This document shows, one piece after another, positions 17,719-27,076 of a stretch of DNA of 50,680 bases. The position numbers and the translations under genes were made by a program. Origin of the DNA: Ignavibacteria bacterium (lineage in GTDB: Bacteria > Bacteroidota > Ignavibacteria > Tepidaquicellales > Tepidaquicellaceae); contig JABAQZ010000033.1 in the NCBI GenBank assembly GCA_019187405.1, positions 17,616 through 68,295 of the forward strand, written 5' to 3'. Under the pieces are notes generated by a model. The model ran no database searches. It saw only the letters and a list, made by a program, of their open reading frames with translations, and had not been told where the DNA came from. Each line of letters starts with the position of its first letter. Position 1 is the stretch's first letter.

Positions 17719-20700
17719 TTATTTGTAAGATGAATAAGTCACGTTTAACAACATTGATTTTCCATGAGATTTAAATTGAGAATAAAAATTACCCATACCC
17801 ATCATAAGATCTATACATCCTGCTGAACCTGGGAAAAGTCCACCATGTATTGCAAATCCCGAAACTCTATACGATCCGTTTTCTGGAGTTGGATATACAT
17901 TAATAAAGGCTTCCCCTTGTCCAGGGTATTTTCTAATCCAATTTGCAATATCCCAAGGAAGGATTGATTCTTGTAACGAAAAAGCATTACTAGGATCTAC
18001 AATCCACCATCCTTCGGGAATTGGACCGACATTTTCTTCACTCTGAATACTAGGTTGAGTTCTATCAAATTCATCTAATATACCTGACACTGCTGCCCAA
18101 CTCATAATTTCTCCACTTTCCATTAACCACTGCAATTCACTACCCTGAAAATATAATAATTCTTTATATCCTTGCTTCCACTCCATAACCTTATTGCCCT
18201 CTTGATCATATTTCCCAGTCCATATTTCTTTCCAAGCTTTATCTTCAAAAAACTCCCAATTTCCTTTTCCATCATCTCCATACATAAAATACCATTCTTC
18301 CCCGCTCGGATCAATTATCCTTAGAGGGTTATTAGCACAATAAACATAACTACTCCAGCCAAAACTGCTGCTTGGTACTGGTTCAGATGAATTGAAAATC
18401 CCGATCCTTGAATTGTAATTACGAGCATAAGAATAATCATACTCACTCTCTTTATCTCTTTCCTTTTCTGTGAATTTGTATTTCGTAGAATCAGAATCAA
18501 AAATTCTATTCTGAAGCAAATACCCCCACCCGTCATAATCTTGTGCAGAAACTAACTCTCCGTTATCATTATAAACAGCTCTCACAGAACCCAAATGATC
18601 CTTGTAATAATAATACCCGGTCGTTCCTTTTATTTTTCCTTCGATACCATTTCCCTGCACATACCATTCAACAAGTGTTGTATCTTTATATGTCGCAAGT
18701 TCATTACCATTTATTCCTCTTACATAAAATTCATTTTGATATAATACCCATCCGTTGCCGGGATTGCTTAAGTTGTTCCAGTCTAAAACAGGTCCTGCGC
18801 TTTCATTTAGATTTGTGTAAATTAACTTTCTGATTCTATTACCAGCTTCATCGTAGTAGTACCGGGTTGCATATAGAGTAACTCTCGTGGGAGATTTTCC
18901 TTCTTTGTGATATAATTCATTTATAAGATTCCTATGATCGTATTTTATATCATAATTTACATTCAGTTTATCATCAATCAAGTTTCCATTGTAGTCATAA
19001 GAAAACTGATCCTTCGAACCGTTTACATTATTCAGTTTGTTTGTTCCCTGATTGTATTCGTAAGTGAAGTTGTCTTTTATCGTATTCGTATCGCCGTATC
19101 TTTTTAATGTTGTGATGTTGCCGTCTTTGTCATAAGTATTCTCGAGATGATATGTGTTATCCTGTGTAATCTCATTGCTGACGTTCGTCAGGCGGCTGCT
19201 TCTGTCATAATTATAACTAAAATATATGTCATCGGTATTTTCAAAGTTGTCTTTATACGAGCCGTAAAAGTATTGCGACTTCACATTGCCGTTTTTGTAA
19301 TAATCGTTATCAAAAACAAACTGGCTTAAACTGTTGTATAGCTGTGTCACCCAATTTCGATTGTTATAAGTATATGCATTCGTCAGAAATGTTCCTCCGT
19401 AATTCTGATTTTCAATGAGTGAATTTGCATTATACTCGTAATTTGTAAAGTTTTTATAAAGAGAGCTTACGTCTGTTCCTTCCTCTCCAAAATAATAATT
19501 TACCGTATCGAGCCACCCGGCAAAATCATATCCGTAAATAAATCTTTTATAATCTATGCCTGTATTGTAATAAACATTTGTTATCTGATCCTGTGAATTG
19601 TATGTATAGATGATTGTTTTTGCCGGAAGTCCGCCAACCATGTTCCACATTTTTATCACGCGTCCTCTTTCGTCATATTTATAATATTTGAAATTCCATT
19701 CATCCGTGCTGCGGGTCCTGTATGCAGTCGAGACAAGATTTCCCTTTCCATAAACAGGCGGAGTATAATCAGCCGGAGCATTGAATAAATTATTTACAAT
19801 TGACGATGTAAGAGTATCATAAACATTTACAATCAGATATTCATCCGGTGCTGACGGCTGATACTGCGATTCATCGTTCGGACTGTCGGGCTGAAGAATT
19901 GCCTCGCCCGTTCCGGTCAGCCGGTTCATCCCGTCATAGTTTTTAAATGTGTATTTATTGATGTTTGCCAATCTCTGATTTTCGTCCTGAATAAAAATAA
20001 TGTTATTATTCTTATCATAAAAGTAATTTGTCTGACAGGCATCGGGCGTAATGCGCGCTGAATGTCTTCCGTAGCCGTCGTATGCATATAAGATTAGCTT
20101 TCCTTCGGGAGTTTTTACTTTTGTTAATCTGTAAAGACTGTCATATTTATAATCGGTGATCATTTCAATCTGCTGTTCGTCCGACGGCTCTTCATAAGCA
20201 TATTTTACTTCGCGGAGCAGATTTCCGACTGCGTCAAAGTATTTTTCAAAATGACTGCCTTCCTCATCCGTAAAATACTGCTTCTCGATGAATCCGGCGT
20301 AAGTTTGTCCGAAATAATTATCCAGCATATTCTGATATGAATAGTCGTTTAACGTGAAGCTGAGATCCGAATGTTTTGTTTTTATGAATCTGCCTAAAAC
20401 ATCATAGGAAAACATGGATGAATCTCCCGAAGGTTCAAAGTTTGCAGCCGGTTTGTTCATAAAGTTATGCCTGTAATGATATGCATTTGAGTCAGAAGTG
20501 CTTACAAAAATATCTTTCTCCTTAATATTGCCGAATCCATCAATAGCATATTTTATTCTTCCATAATCGCCTGATACGGTGTTTCTATAATTCAGTCTGC
20601 TGATTGTATTCATTACATCATCATAATTGTATTTAACCGTATATGCCGTATTACCGGAATTAAAATCTCCCGGAAGCATTACCGAACTTATTCTGTGAAG

Positions 20701-23298
20701 GTATTCATAATTTAACTGAATCAGAAATCTTGAAGCGTTTATTATTTTCAGCGGACTGCCGTCTGTGTCATAAGATCTGTATTCCGCAAAAAGCGTATCA
20801 TAGGAAGTTCCGTTGATTTTGTAGTTAACCGTCTTTACCGGGAATCTTCCATCCCATATATCATCGGATGATTCCGAAATTGTGTTATTGTTATACTTAA
20901 TCAGATATTTCAGCTCCGGATTCATCCCCGGAGTTTGCAAGACTTCCGAAGAAGACTGCGGAGTGTAAAAATATCCGGAAGCATGACCGTCGGGTTTTAT
21001 TATGCGCTTCGGATTGCCTTCCTTAAACGGATAAAAATCTTCCGTATATATTTCATTTCCGTAAAAATCATTTTTATAATATTCAAATTCAGTTAAAATA
21101 AATTCACCTGAATTATAATTATTATAAAGCTTTTCATTTAACAACTGTCCGTAATATCCTCTGCTGTCGGAAGCATTTTCTATAAAAATGTTTTCTTTAC
21201 GAGAAATAATCTCGGAGTTTTGGTTAAGTGCAAGCTCTTCTTTTGGAATATGAATTTTATAAAATACTGCAGTATCATTCGAGTTTGTGCTGCTTAATAC
21301 GCTGATTGAATTACTCATTCTCTTATGAATGAGACCTGTCATATAGAAATTCCGGTAGAGAATTTTCTTTTTGTTTAACAGCGGATCAGTTTCCTGAAAT
21401 CCCGTCAGTAAGCTGTCAAAATTCGTATTCCCGTCTTTGTACTGATATTCATAATTCCAGCTCCTTTGCACAGACTGCCTTAGGTTAATCTTTTTCAGCA
21501 TAAGAAAAGATCCATTAAAAGAGCTGTCTGCTTGTATAAATCCTTTTTCGTAAGTGTATTTGTTTATGTCAATGTTAATTTGATTTCCGGCTGGCGAATA
21601 CAATGAATCCAAAATCAGTTTTGTAATTCCCTGAATATCAGGTACTTCAAGATAATTGTTATTCCGGTTATAAACAGGATAGTTTCTGTACTCGCTGTAA
21701 CTTCTAATTTCGTTTGCTGAATTATTAACCGAAGCATCATCAAGTGAAAAAACAGAAATCAGTGTTGAATATAAATCAGACGAGTCAATTTTATCTTCAT
21801 TCGGATTATTATCAATATAGTCGTAATAATATGTCGATAATGATTTAGCTTTTGAATTGATGGTGTCGGTTTTAGTTCCTATCATATTTGTGTAAAACGG
21901 ATCTCTTCCGTAACCCCGGTAATAGACATAGCTGCTTCGCAGTCTTGAATTTATCTGGCTTAATGAATTTACTTCAAGATTTGATGTGGAATTCGGTCCT
22001 ATATTGTAATTATATGAATTGCTGCCGTTAAAATAATTTTTAAAATAAATTATTCTTTTAAGATTATTAAAAATAAGATTAAACAAATTTCCGTTGTTAA
22101 TCTGAACCACCTGTACATTCCTGATTGTTCTTCCGTAATTTTCATTTAGAATTTCAATTTTCCGGTTATGCGGATTAGTAATCGTGTTTATATATGCTTT
22201 CTGATTTCCCGTCTGGCTGAAGGATACAGGAGTTCGGCTGTAATTTAGTATGTAATTCCCTTCCGAAGAGGTTTCGCTTTGTATTCCTATGCCGCTTGCC
22301 GTAGGAATAAATTTTACCTTTATGATTTTATCTGAATACCCATCAGCTGTGATAGAATCTATGAAAGGTCTTCCTTTTCCGAAAAAATCCGTTGATGAAG
22401 TGCTTTGAGTATGATGCCACAGCTTAATGCTGTGACCAAAGTAATCTTTAATTTCTTCCAGAAGAAGCATCATAGGTTTTCTTCTTGCATTTACAATCGC
22501 AAGCGTGTCAAAATCATAAAAATTTCTCTTGTATTCCCTGAATACAAATTCGGTTCCGTCGCCTTTTAACAACTTAACAACCCTTTTCCGGTAGCCGTTT
22601 GATCCTGATTCATAAAAATTAACTTTTGCCCTGTAATAGAGTTCTTTACCTTCATATATGTAATCACCTTCATAAGAATTTGGATTCTTATTTACCAATG
22701 AGATTACAGATCCGTCTCCAGCTAAAATCAGGAATCTGTTATAAGGATTTGCGCCGTCTGCCGGCAGCAGTGTTCCGTCAAAATGATAACCCGGTATCAG
22801 TGATTTAATATTGTTTCCCCAAATCTGATTGCTGTCAGCCTGGTTTGTAAAGAAGCTTGATTCATAATTAAGAGTTTGGATTGCAATTCCATTCAGATTA
22901 ATAATCCATTCCGGACTGTTATGGTTGAATCTTTCAAATGCTCCGGCATTATACAAAGCAGTATTTCCAATAAATACCTGATGTCCGACTGAGCCGTTAT
23001 AATTTAGCGAAAGATCAAAATTCAGATCACCGGCAAGAGGAAAACTATACAAAGGTATTTCATAAATCAGATTACCGCTGAAATTATTAATTATTTCCTG
23101 TTCGTTAAACCCTGAATTATTTGATTTATAATAACCTCTTTCGTTAAACATATTTGCAATATCTGTCAACCCGTTTGACGGAGATTCATAGGCAGAATCA
23201 ATTCCTTCAGAGATGTAATAATTTTCAGCACAATCAGATTTGTCCGGATACATAAAGAATAAAATCAGCAAAAGTACTTTTAGAAGTGAAGTTTTCAT
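17719..23298 (-). CDS. Full-length secreted RHS polymorphic toxin with Tlde1-like tip
   Basis: 1859 residues. A Sec signal peptide (LLKVLLLILFFMYPDKSDCA, about 1-23) precedes a long N-terminal region beginning with the SGNLIYEIPLYSFPL segment typical of RHS/SpvB-like proteins. YD repeats (for example YKYDSLYRLTKVKTPEGK, NTYDKDGNITTLKRY) run from roughly 900 to 1640, and the core ends at NNPLRIIDPSG (about 1663). The tip (1664-1859) has GPIPEGWW and FAIHGGLFPGSAGCIDL with His1818 and Cys1828, the Tlde1/DUF2778 L,D-transpeptidase-like pattern. No PAAR, no T6SS adaptor and no T9SS tail are visible. It is the only intact, exportable RHS gene here and the likely recipient of tips from the cassettes downstream. 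Confidence 0.9.
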   Translation of the reverse strand: MKTSLLKVLLLILFFMYPDKSDCAENYYISEGIDSAYESPSNGLTDIANMFNERGYYKSNNSGFNEQEIINNFSGNLIYEIPLYSFPLAGDLNFDLSLNYNGSVGHQVFIGNTALYNAGAFERFNHNSPEWIINLNGIAIQTLNYESSFFTNQADSNQIWGNNIKSLIPGYHFDGTLLPADGANPYNRFLILAGDGSVISLVNKNPNSYEGDYIYEGKELYYRAKVNFYESGSNGYRKRVVKLLKGDGTEFVFREYKRNFYDFDTLAIVNARRKPMMLLLEEIKDYFGHSIKLWHHTQSTSSTDFFGKGRPFIDSITADGYSDKIIKVKFIPTASGIGIQSETSSEGNYILNYSRTPVSFSQTGNQKAYINTITNPHNRKIEILNENYGRTIRNVQVVQINNGNLFNLIFNNLKRIIYFKNYFNGSNSYNYNIGPNSTSNLEVNSLSQINSRLRSSYVYYRGYGRDPFYTNMIGTKTDTINSKAKSLSTYYYDYIDNNPNEDKIDSSDLYSTLISVFSLDDASVNNSANEIRSYSEYRNYPVYNRNNNYLEVPDIQGITKLILDSLYSPAGNQINIDINKYTYEKGFIQADSSFNGSFLMLKKINLRQSVQRSWNYEYQYKDGNTNFDSLLTGFQETDPLLNKKKILYRNFYMTGLIHKRMSNSISVLSSTNSNDTAVFYKIHIPKEELALNQNSEIISRKENIFIENASDSRGYYGQLLNEKLYNNYNSGEFILTEFEYYKNDFYGNEIYTEDFYPFKEGNPKRIIKPDGHASGYFYTPQSSSEVLQTPGMNPELKYLIKYNNNTISESSDDIWDGRFPVKTVNYKINGTSYDTLFAEYRSYDTDGSPLKIINASRFLIQLNYEYLHRISSVMLPGDFNSGNTAYTVKYNYDDVMNTISRLNYRNTVSGDYGRIKYAIDGFGNIKEKDIFVSTSDSNAYHYRHNFMNKPAANFEPSGDSSMFSYDVLGRFIKTKHSDLSFTLNDYSYQNMLDNYFGQTYAGFIEKQYFTDEEGSHFEKYFDAVGNLLREVKYAYEEPSDEQQIEMITDYKYDSLYRLTKVKTPEGKLILYAYDGYGRHSARITPDACQTNYFYDKNNNIIFIQDENQRLANINKYTFKNYDGMNRLTGTGEAILQPDSPNDESQYQPSAPDEYLIVNVYDTLTSSIVNNLFNAPADYTPPVYGKGNLVSTAYRTRSTDEWNFKYYKYDERGRVIKMWNMVGGLPAKTIIYTYNSQDQITNVYYNTGIDYKRFIYGYDFAGWLDTVNYYFGEEGTDVSSLYKNFTNYEYNANSLIENQNYGGTFLTNAYTYNNRNWVTQLYNSLSQFVFDNDYYKNGNVKSQYFYGSYKDNFENTDDIYFSYNYDRSSRLTNVSNEITQDNTYHLENTYDKDGNITTLKRYGDTNTIKDNFTYEYNQGTNKLNNVNGSKDQFSYDYNGNLIDDKLNVNYDIKYDHRNLINELYHKEGKSPTRVTLYATRYYYDEAGNRIRKLIYTNLNESAGPVLDWNNLSNPGNGWVLYQNEFYVRGINGNELATYKDTTLVEWYVQGNGIEGKIKGTTGYYYYKDHLGSVRAVYNDNGELVSAQDYDGWGYLLQNRIFDSDSTKYKFTEKERDKESEYDYSYARNYNSRIGIFNSSEPVPSSSFGWSSYVYCANNPLRIIDPSGEEWYFMYGDDGKGNWEFFEDKAWKEIWTGKYDQEGNKVMEWKQGYKELLYFQGSELQWLMESGEIMSWAAVSGILDEFDRTQPSIQSEENVGPIPEGWWIVDPSNAFSLQESILPWDIANWIRKYPGQGEAFINVYPTPENGSYRVSGFAIHGGLFPGSAGCIDLMMGMGNFYSQFKSHGKSMLLNVTYSSYK
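18432..18774. repeat. RHS core repeat identical to 14516-14858
   Basis: Partner of the 343-bp identical block in the 13785-15044 cassette. It lies immediately before the region where the main gene's tip begins to differ. Confidence 0.9.
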
Positions 23299-23870
23299 TT
23301 ACATCTTTAATGCTATAAATTATTAATGGTTTTTTGACATTTATATTTACTATTTGTACTTACAATTCTATCAATGAAATTTATCAGATTGATAATTTTA
23401 AACATAAAAACATGAATCTATTTGAAGAAGTGCTGTAATTAAAAATAATTAAAATAAACCGATAATTCAGCATCAGATCAATACTGGTGTTATCAATATT
23501 TTATACTTTCCACCATTTTAGAGTTCAGGAGTGTTGAAAAAACCACCAACAGGAGAGTTATCATGCTTTTGGTTCCTGAACGAATCAGTAGGAAGCAAGA
23601 TGTTTATCATTGTATAAGTTAACTACGTTGAGTTATATGGACAAAATTATTGGAATCTGCCGGAGGCTTGCCTGCCTTTGGCGTGGAAGAGCAGGAACCA
23701 TTAGCTACAAAATTATAATTTTTTTCCCCTCTATGTCACAGCGTCATTGTGATTCCCTACCGCAAAATTTTCCGCATAAGATATAACTAATCCTGGAATT
23801 TACTTCGACGGAGTAATACTACGGGAATTTAAGATTTGAAAAAAGAAATAAAATTAAAAAGACAATTAAT
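23299..23870. other. Intergenic region upstream of the RHS locus
   Basis: About 570 bp with no supported gene. It should hold the promoter of the RHS gene, but I cannot assign boxes with confidence. A 9-bp inverted pair, TGGTTCCTG (about 23569) and CAGGAACCA (about 23693), spans a GC-richer patch. The palindromic element copy 3 lies at 23760-23824, next to the 3' end of the M1 peptidase gene. Confidence 0.5.
23760..23824. repeat. Palindromic intergenic element, copy 3
   Basis: About 65 bp: CCGCAAAATTTTCCG at the left pairs imperfectly with CGGAGTAATACTACGG at the right, around a central ATATAACTAATCCTGGAATT. The most diverged of the three copies. Confidence 0.6.
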
Positions 23871-25847
23871 TCATTTTACTAAAATCATTTTTTTTACATC
23901 AGAATAAAGAATTTTATTATTCTCTGAATCCTTTGCCGTAATTCTGTAAAAATAAACTCCGGAAGGAATCCCCGCCGGGTAGAATTTTACATTATAATTT
24001 CCCTCTCTTTGAAATTCGCTTTTCAAAACCGACACATTCTTTCCAAGAACATCATAAACAGTAATGTTTACAAATGCAGGTTTGCCCAGACTGTAATTAA
24101 TGTTTGTTTCAGGATTAAACGGGTTTGGAAAATTCTGTGATATTGAAAATGAAACCGGAATGATATCTTCGCCTTTGACAGTTTTTAATATCAGATTATC
24201 CGGGTCAATTTTAAAATTTAAAGGCATGCTGTTAACTATGAATTCAATAGTCTGATTAAGTGAGTTATTGAATACAGTAAATGAAGTATCACCCGAAGAA
24301 GTATAAATTATTATCACGACCGGCATTGTAAAGAAAACCGGTGATGTATTTACTTTCTGAAGCAAATTGATTGAAGCTTTATATTCCGAAGAACTTAACT
24401 TTTCAGTTGTCCAGCTTACATTGTATTCGGGAAAATTTTCTCCGTAAATCCATTGACTGAAAAAATAATCAAGATCTTTTCCCGATTCATTTTCAGCAAC
24501 TCTCTGAAAGTCTTCAGTTATTGCAGTCTTGTAAGCAAGAGCCGTATCTTCGGAAAAGGATTTCATAATTTTAAAAAACACCGAGTCGCCGGTTACTCCT
24601 CTAAGCATGTGAAGCACTGCGCAACCTTTTGCATAACTCCGGTTGCCTTTAAAAATCTCATTTATTGAAGTAACGTCTTTAACATAAATTGAACCGACGG
24701 CATTCTTGGCATCAGACATTCGTAATTTAATAAACTCATGATAAGAAATTTTCCCGAATGCAAATTCATTATACAATGCTTCGCAGTAAGTTGCAAATCC
24801 CTCATTAAGCCAGATGTTTTCCCAGTTGCGGCAGGTAATCTTGTCTCCGAACCACTGATGCCCGAGTTCATGCGCCATGATGTTATCGTTGAATACTCCC
24901 ATAGATGAAATTGTCTGATGCTCCATGCCGGCAATTCTGCCGAATTCGGCATGACCGTATTTTTCATTTATAAAAGGATACAATCCGAAGAGATTTGAAA
25001 AAAGGTTAAGCATGTAATTTGTTTTGTCAAGTTGTGGTTTCAGCTTTTGCAGATTTTCCGGATAAATATAATTTACAACAGGCATTGAATCCGAAATGGT
25101 GTATCTGAAAAAGGAATTATATTGTGCATAGTTTGAAACGGCAATTGAAATGCAGTAAACATTTATGGGGTAAGAGCAGTACCAAGAAAAAGTTTTTGTG
25201 CCGTCATTGTTATCGATAACAGATTTTAAAATTCCGTTTGAGACTGCAGTCAGAGACGAATCGCATTTAATGCTGACTGACGATGAATCGGCTTTATCAG
25301 AAGGAGTGTTTTTGCAGGGAAACCAATCACTGGCGCCGAATGGTTCGCTCAATGACCAAATTGCCGGTTCTGAAACATTGTGAAATCCGAAAACGAAACT
25401 TCCGAATCCGGTTGCCACAGGGACGCCGTGATAATAAATTTCAATATCTGCATAATCATTTTTATTTAAAGGCGGGTCAAGATTAATTGAAACCTTGTTC
25501 ATCAGATGTGAAAATGAAAGTAAAGAGTTACCTGCTTTAACAGAATCCACAGTCATGTTATCACTTAAATCAAAAAAGACTGAATTGATATTGTATTTTT
25601 TTATTTTGGTTAAGATTCGGTTATGTCCAAGGAGAAAATCAGGTGAGGTTTTTATTTCCAGAAACAGAAAGTAATAAATCACATCAATGTTTGTATCGCT
25701 TTGATAGTCTGAAGAAATGAAATTATAATAACCAGCTTTTGCATTTTTTTCCAGTTCATGAACGGGGATATCGAATATTTCTGATTCAGATGAATTAGCA
25801 GTTTTAAAGTTAAAGATTAATATCAGAAGTAAAATAATTTTCATCAA
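23871..25847 (-). CDS. Secreted M1-family metallopeptidase with T9SS sorting domain
   Basis: 658 residues, probably a zinc aminopeptidase or related gluzincin. Signal peptide MKIILLLILIFNFKTANS. An aminopeptidase-N-like beta domain (about 45-230) is followed by the substrate-binding loop GRIAGMEHQTISS and the zinc site HELGHQW...NEGFATY (HExxH-18-E; about residues 323-346). A tyrosine in RSYAKGCAVLHMLR lies at the usual distance for the catalytic Tyr. The C-terminal 80 residues are a T9SS domain (NFPNPFNPETNINYSLG to VKKMILVK). It would act outside the cell on peptides. Separate transcription unit from the RHS locus is likely. Confidence 0.9.
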   Translation of the reverse strand: MMKIILLLILIFNFKTANSSESEIFDIPVHELEKNAKAGYYNFISSDYQSDTNIDVIYYFLFLEIKTSPDFLLGHNRILTKIKKYNINSVFFDLSDNMTVDSVKAGNSLLSFSHLMNKVSINLDPPLNKNDYADIEIYYHGVPVATGFGSFVFGFHNVSEPAIWSLSEPFGASDWFPCKNTPSDKADSSSVSIKCDSSLTAVSNGILKSVIDNNDGTKTFSWYCSYPINVYCISIAVSNYAQYNSFFRYTISDSMPVVNYIYPENLQKLKPQLDKTNYMLNLFSNLFGLYPFINEKYGHAEFGRIAGMEHQTISSMGVFNDNIMAHELGHQWFGDKITCRNWENIWLNEGFATYCEALYNEFAFGKISYHEFIKLRMSDAKNAVGSIYVKDVTSINEIFKGNRSYAKGCAVLHMLRGVTGDSVFFKIMKSFSEDTALAYKTAITEDFQRVAENESGKDLDYFFSQWIYGENFPEYNVSWTTEKLSSSEYKASINLLQKVNTSPVFFTMPVVIIIYTSSGDTSFTVFNNSLNQTIEFIVNSMPLNFKIDPDNLILKTVKGEDIIPVSFSISQNFPNPFNPETNINYSLGKPAFVNITVYDVLGKNVSVLKSEFQREGNYNVKFYPAGIPSGVYFYRITAKDSENNKILYSDVKKMILVK

Positions 25848-25923
25848 CAGAATTCCGCGAAAAGAAAAATAATATGAAAGAAATCCTTTAAAATAATTTT
25901 TACTATGCAGTTATTAAAATCAT

Positions 25924-26826
25924 TCACAGAAAAAACAAATAACGCAGACTGATTAGCAGAGCGCTTGACCTTGTTCCAAAATGAGTCTCAGCATATTCAT
26001 TGGAATGCACGGGTATTTTATATGATAATTCAGCCATGAGCGATGAAAAGAAAATTGCCTGTAAACCTATATATGTATCCAGCCTGAAGCCTCCCGAGTT
26101 TGTAATTTCGTTTCCGAGAAATTTATTCTTAAAAAAATAATAAGCTTTTGATTCTGAATAAAGATTGACGTTAACATCATCATATCCCGAATATTCTCTT
26201 GGAAAAAGCAAATAGCCGAATGCAAGAGACCAGTTGAAATAATCTCCGAACTTAAAATCATTTTTCGGAATATTGACATTGTATCCCATTTCTCCAGTAA
26301 CGGCAAATTTCTTAATGAGATTTGTAGCAATGAGATTATTTTTGATTGTATAATTATCGGTCGTGTGAAAGTCTATTGAAGGAACTGTAATATCGTTTGC
26401 AAAATCATAATATTTTATGATGTGACCCGGATGAAGCTCATACTCAATTTGTCCGCTTACAACCGGTTTTTCATTTACCGGAACAAGTACGCCGGATTGT
26501 GCGGCAAATCTCCAGTGATAATTTTTTTTGTCAATGTCGAGAAATCTGTACCGTAGCGAACCTTCATAATTTCCTATAAAGCTGTAGCCTTCTTCGAGAG
26601 TGTAAAAAATGTCATTGTATAAAGTAAGATTTCCCAGGATGCCGTAATTTAGCTCAAATGAATTATGAAAATAGCTGAAATTGTCATAGCTCATAATATT
26701 GTTTCTGAGTTCAAATCTGTTTTTTGAAATGTTCGCGGCGGCATGTGTTACAATATATAATTCCTGAGAGATGGAAGTATTCAGTGAAATCAAAAATAAA
26801 AAAGGAATCAGTATTTTATAATTCAT
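25924..26826 (-). CDS. Putative outer-membrane beta-barrel protein
   Basis: 300 residues with a signal peptide (KILIPFLFLISLNTSISQ). The rest alternates polar and aromatic residues in short amphipathic strands (for example NSFELNYGILGNLTLYNDIFYT, YHWRFAAQSGVLVPV) and ends with aromatic strands SALLISLRYLFFL, the usual shape of an outer-membrane barrel with a terminal Phe-containing strand. No named family recognised. About 75 bp upstream of the M1 peptidase on the same strand, so the two could be co-transcribed. Confidence 0.65.
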   Translation of the reverse strand: MNYKILIPFLFLISLNTSISQELYIVTHAAANISKNRFELRNNIMSYDNFSYFHNSFELNYGILGNLTLYNDIFYTLEEGYSFIGNYEGSLRYRFLDIDKKNYHWRFAAQSGVLVPVNEKPVVSGQIEYELHPGHIIKYYDFANDITVPSIDFHTTDNYTIKNNLIATNLIKKFAVTGEMGYNVNIPKNDFKFGDYFNWSLAFGYLLFPREYSGYDDVNVNLYSESKAYYFFKNKFLGNEITNSGGFRLDTYIGLQAIFFSSLMAELSYKIPVHSNEYAETHFGTRSSALLISLRYLFFL

Positions 26827-27076
26827 ATTGAATAACTGCTGATTTATTAATGTGAGTTTGCTTTGAATGTAAATTTAATTTTTATGACAATAATTGAAAC
26901 ATAAAAAAATTGACTTTAAAAAGAATCAGAATGTCTTATGATTGTGTAACCTTTGTATTATCTAAAAAAATTCTGTTAAATTAAAGCGTTCATTGAATAA
27001 AAATTTACTCAAATGTATTGAAAATAGGACTGCTTATGAATATTGAAAACTTTAAATTTCAAGTTAAGAATTTATT

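Noticed and set aside
10031-18833. Plus-strand ORFs inside the RHS array (10031-10303, 12561-12815, 14627-14899, 17056-17238, 18543-18833) that resemble each other
   Set aside because: They are antisense shadows; their similarity follows from the repeated RHS core DNA, and their translations have no coherent domains.
17719-23298. T9SS or T6SS export of the main RHS protein
   Set aside because: The C-terminus is the toxin tip, without a sorting domain, and no PAAR-like or adaptor sequence is visible at the N-terminus, which is a Sec signal peptide.
23497-23520. ACTTTCCACCA match to the IS end at 50658-50672, suggesting a second IS relic
   Set aside because: Shared stretch is too short and no terminal repeat is present at 23500.
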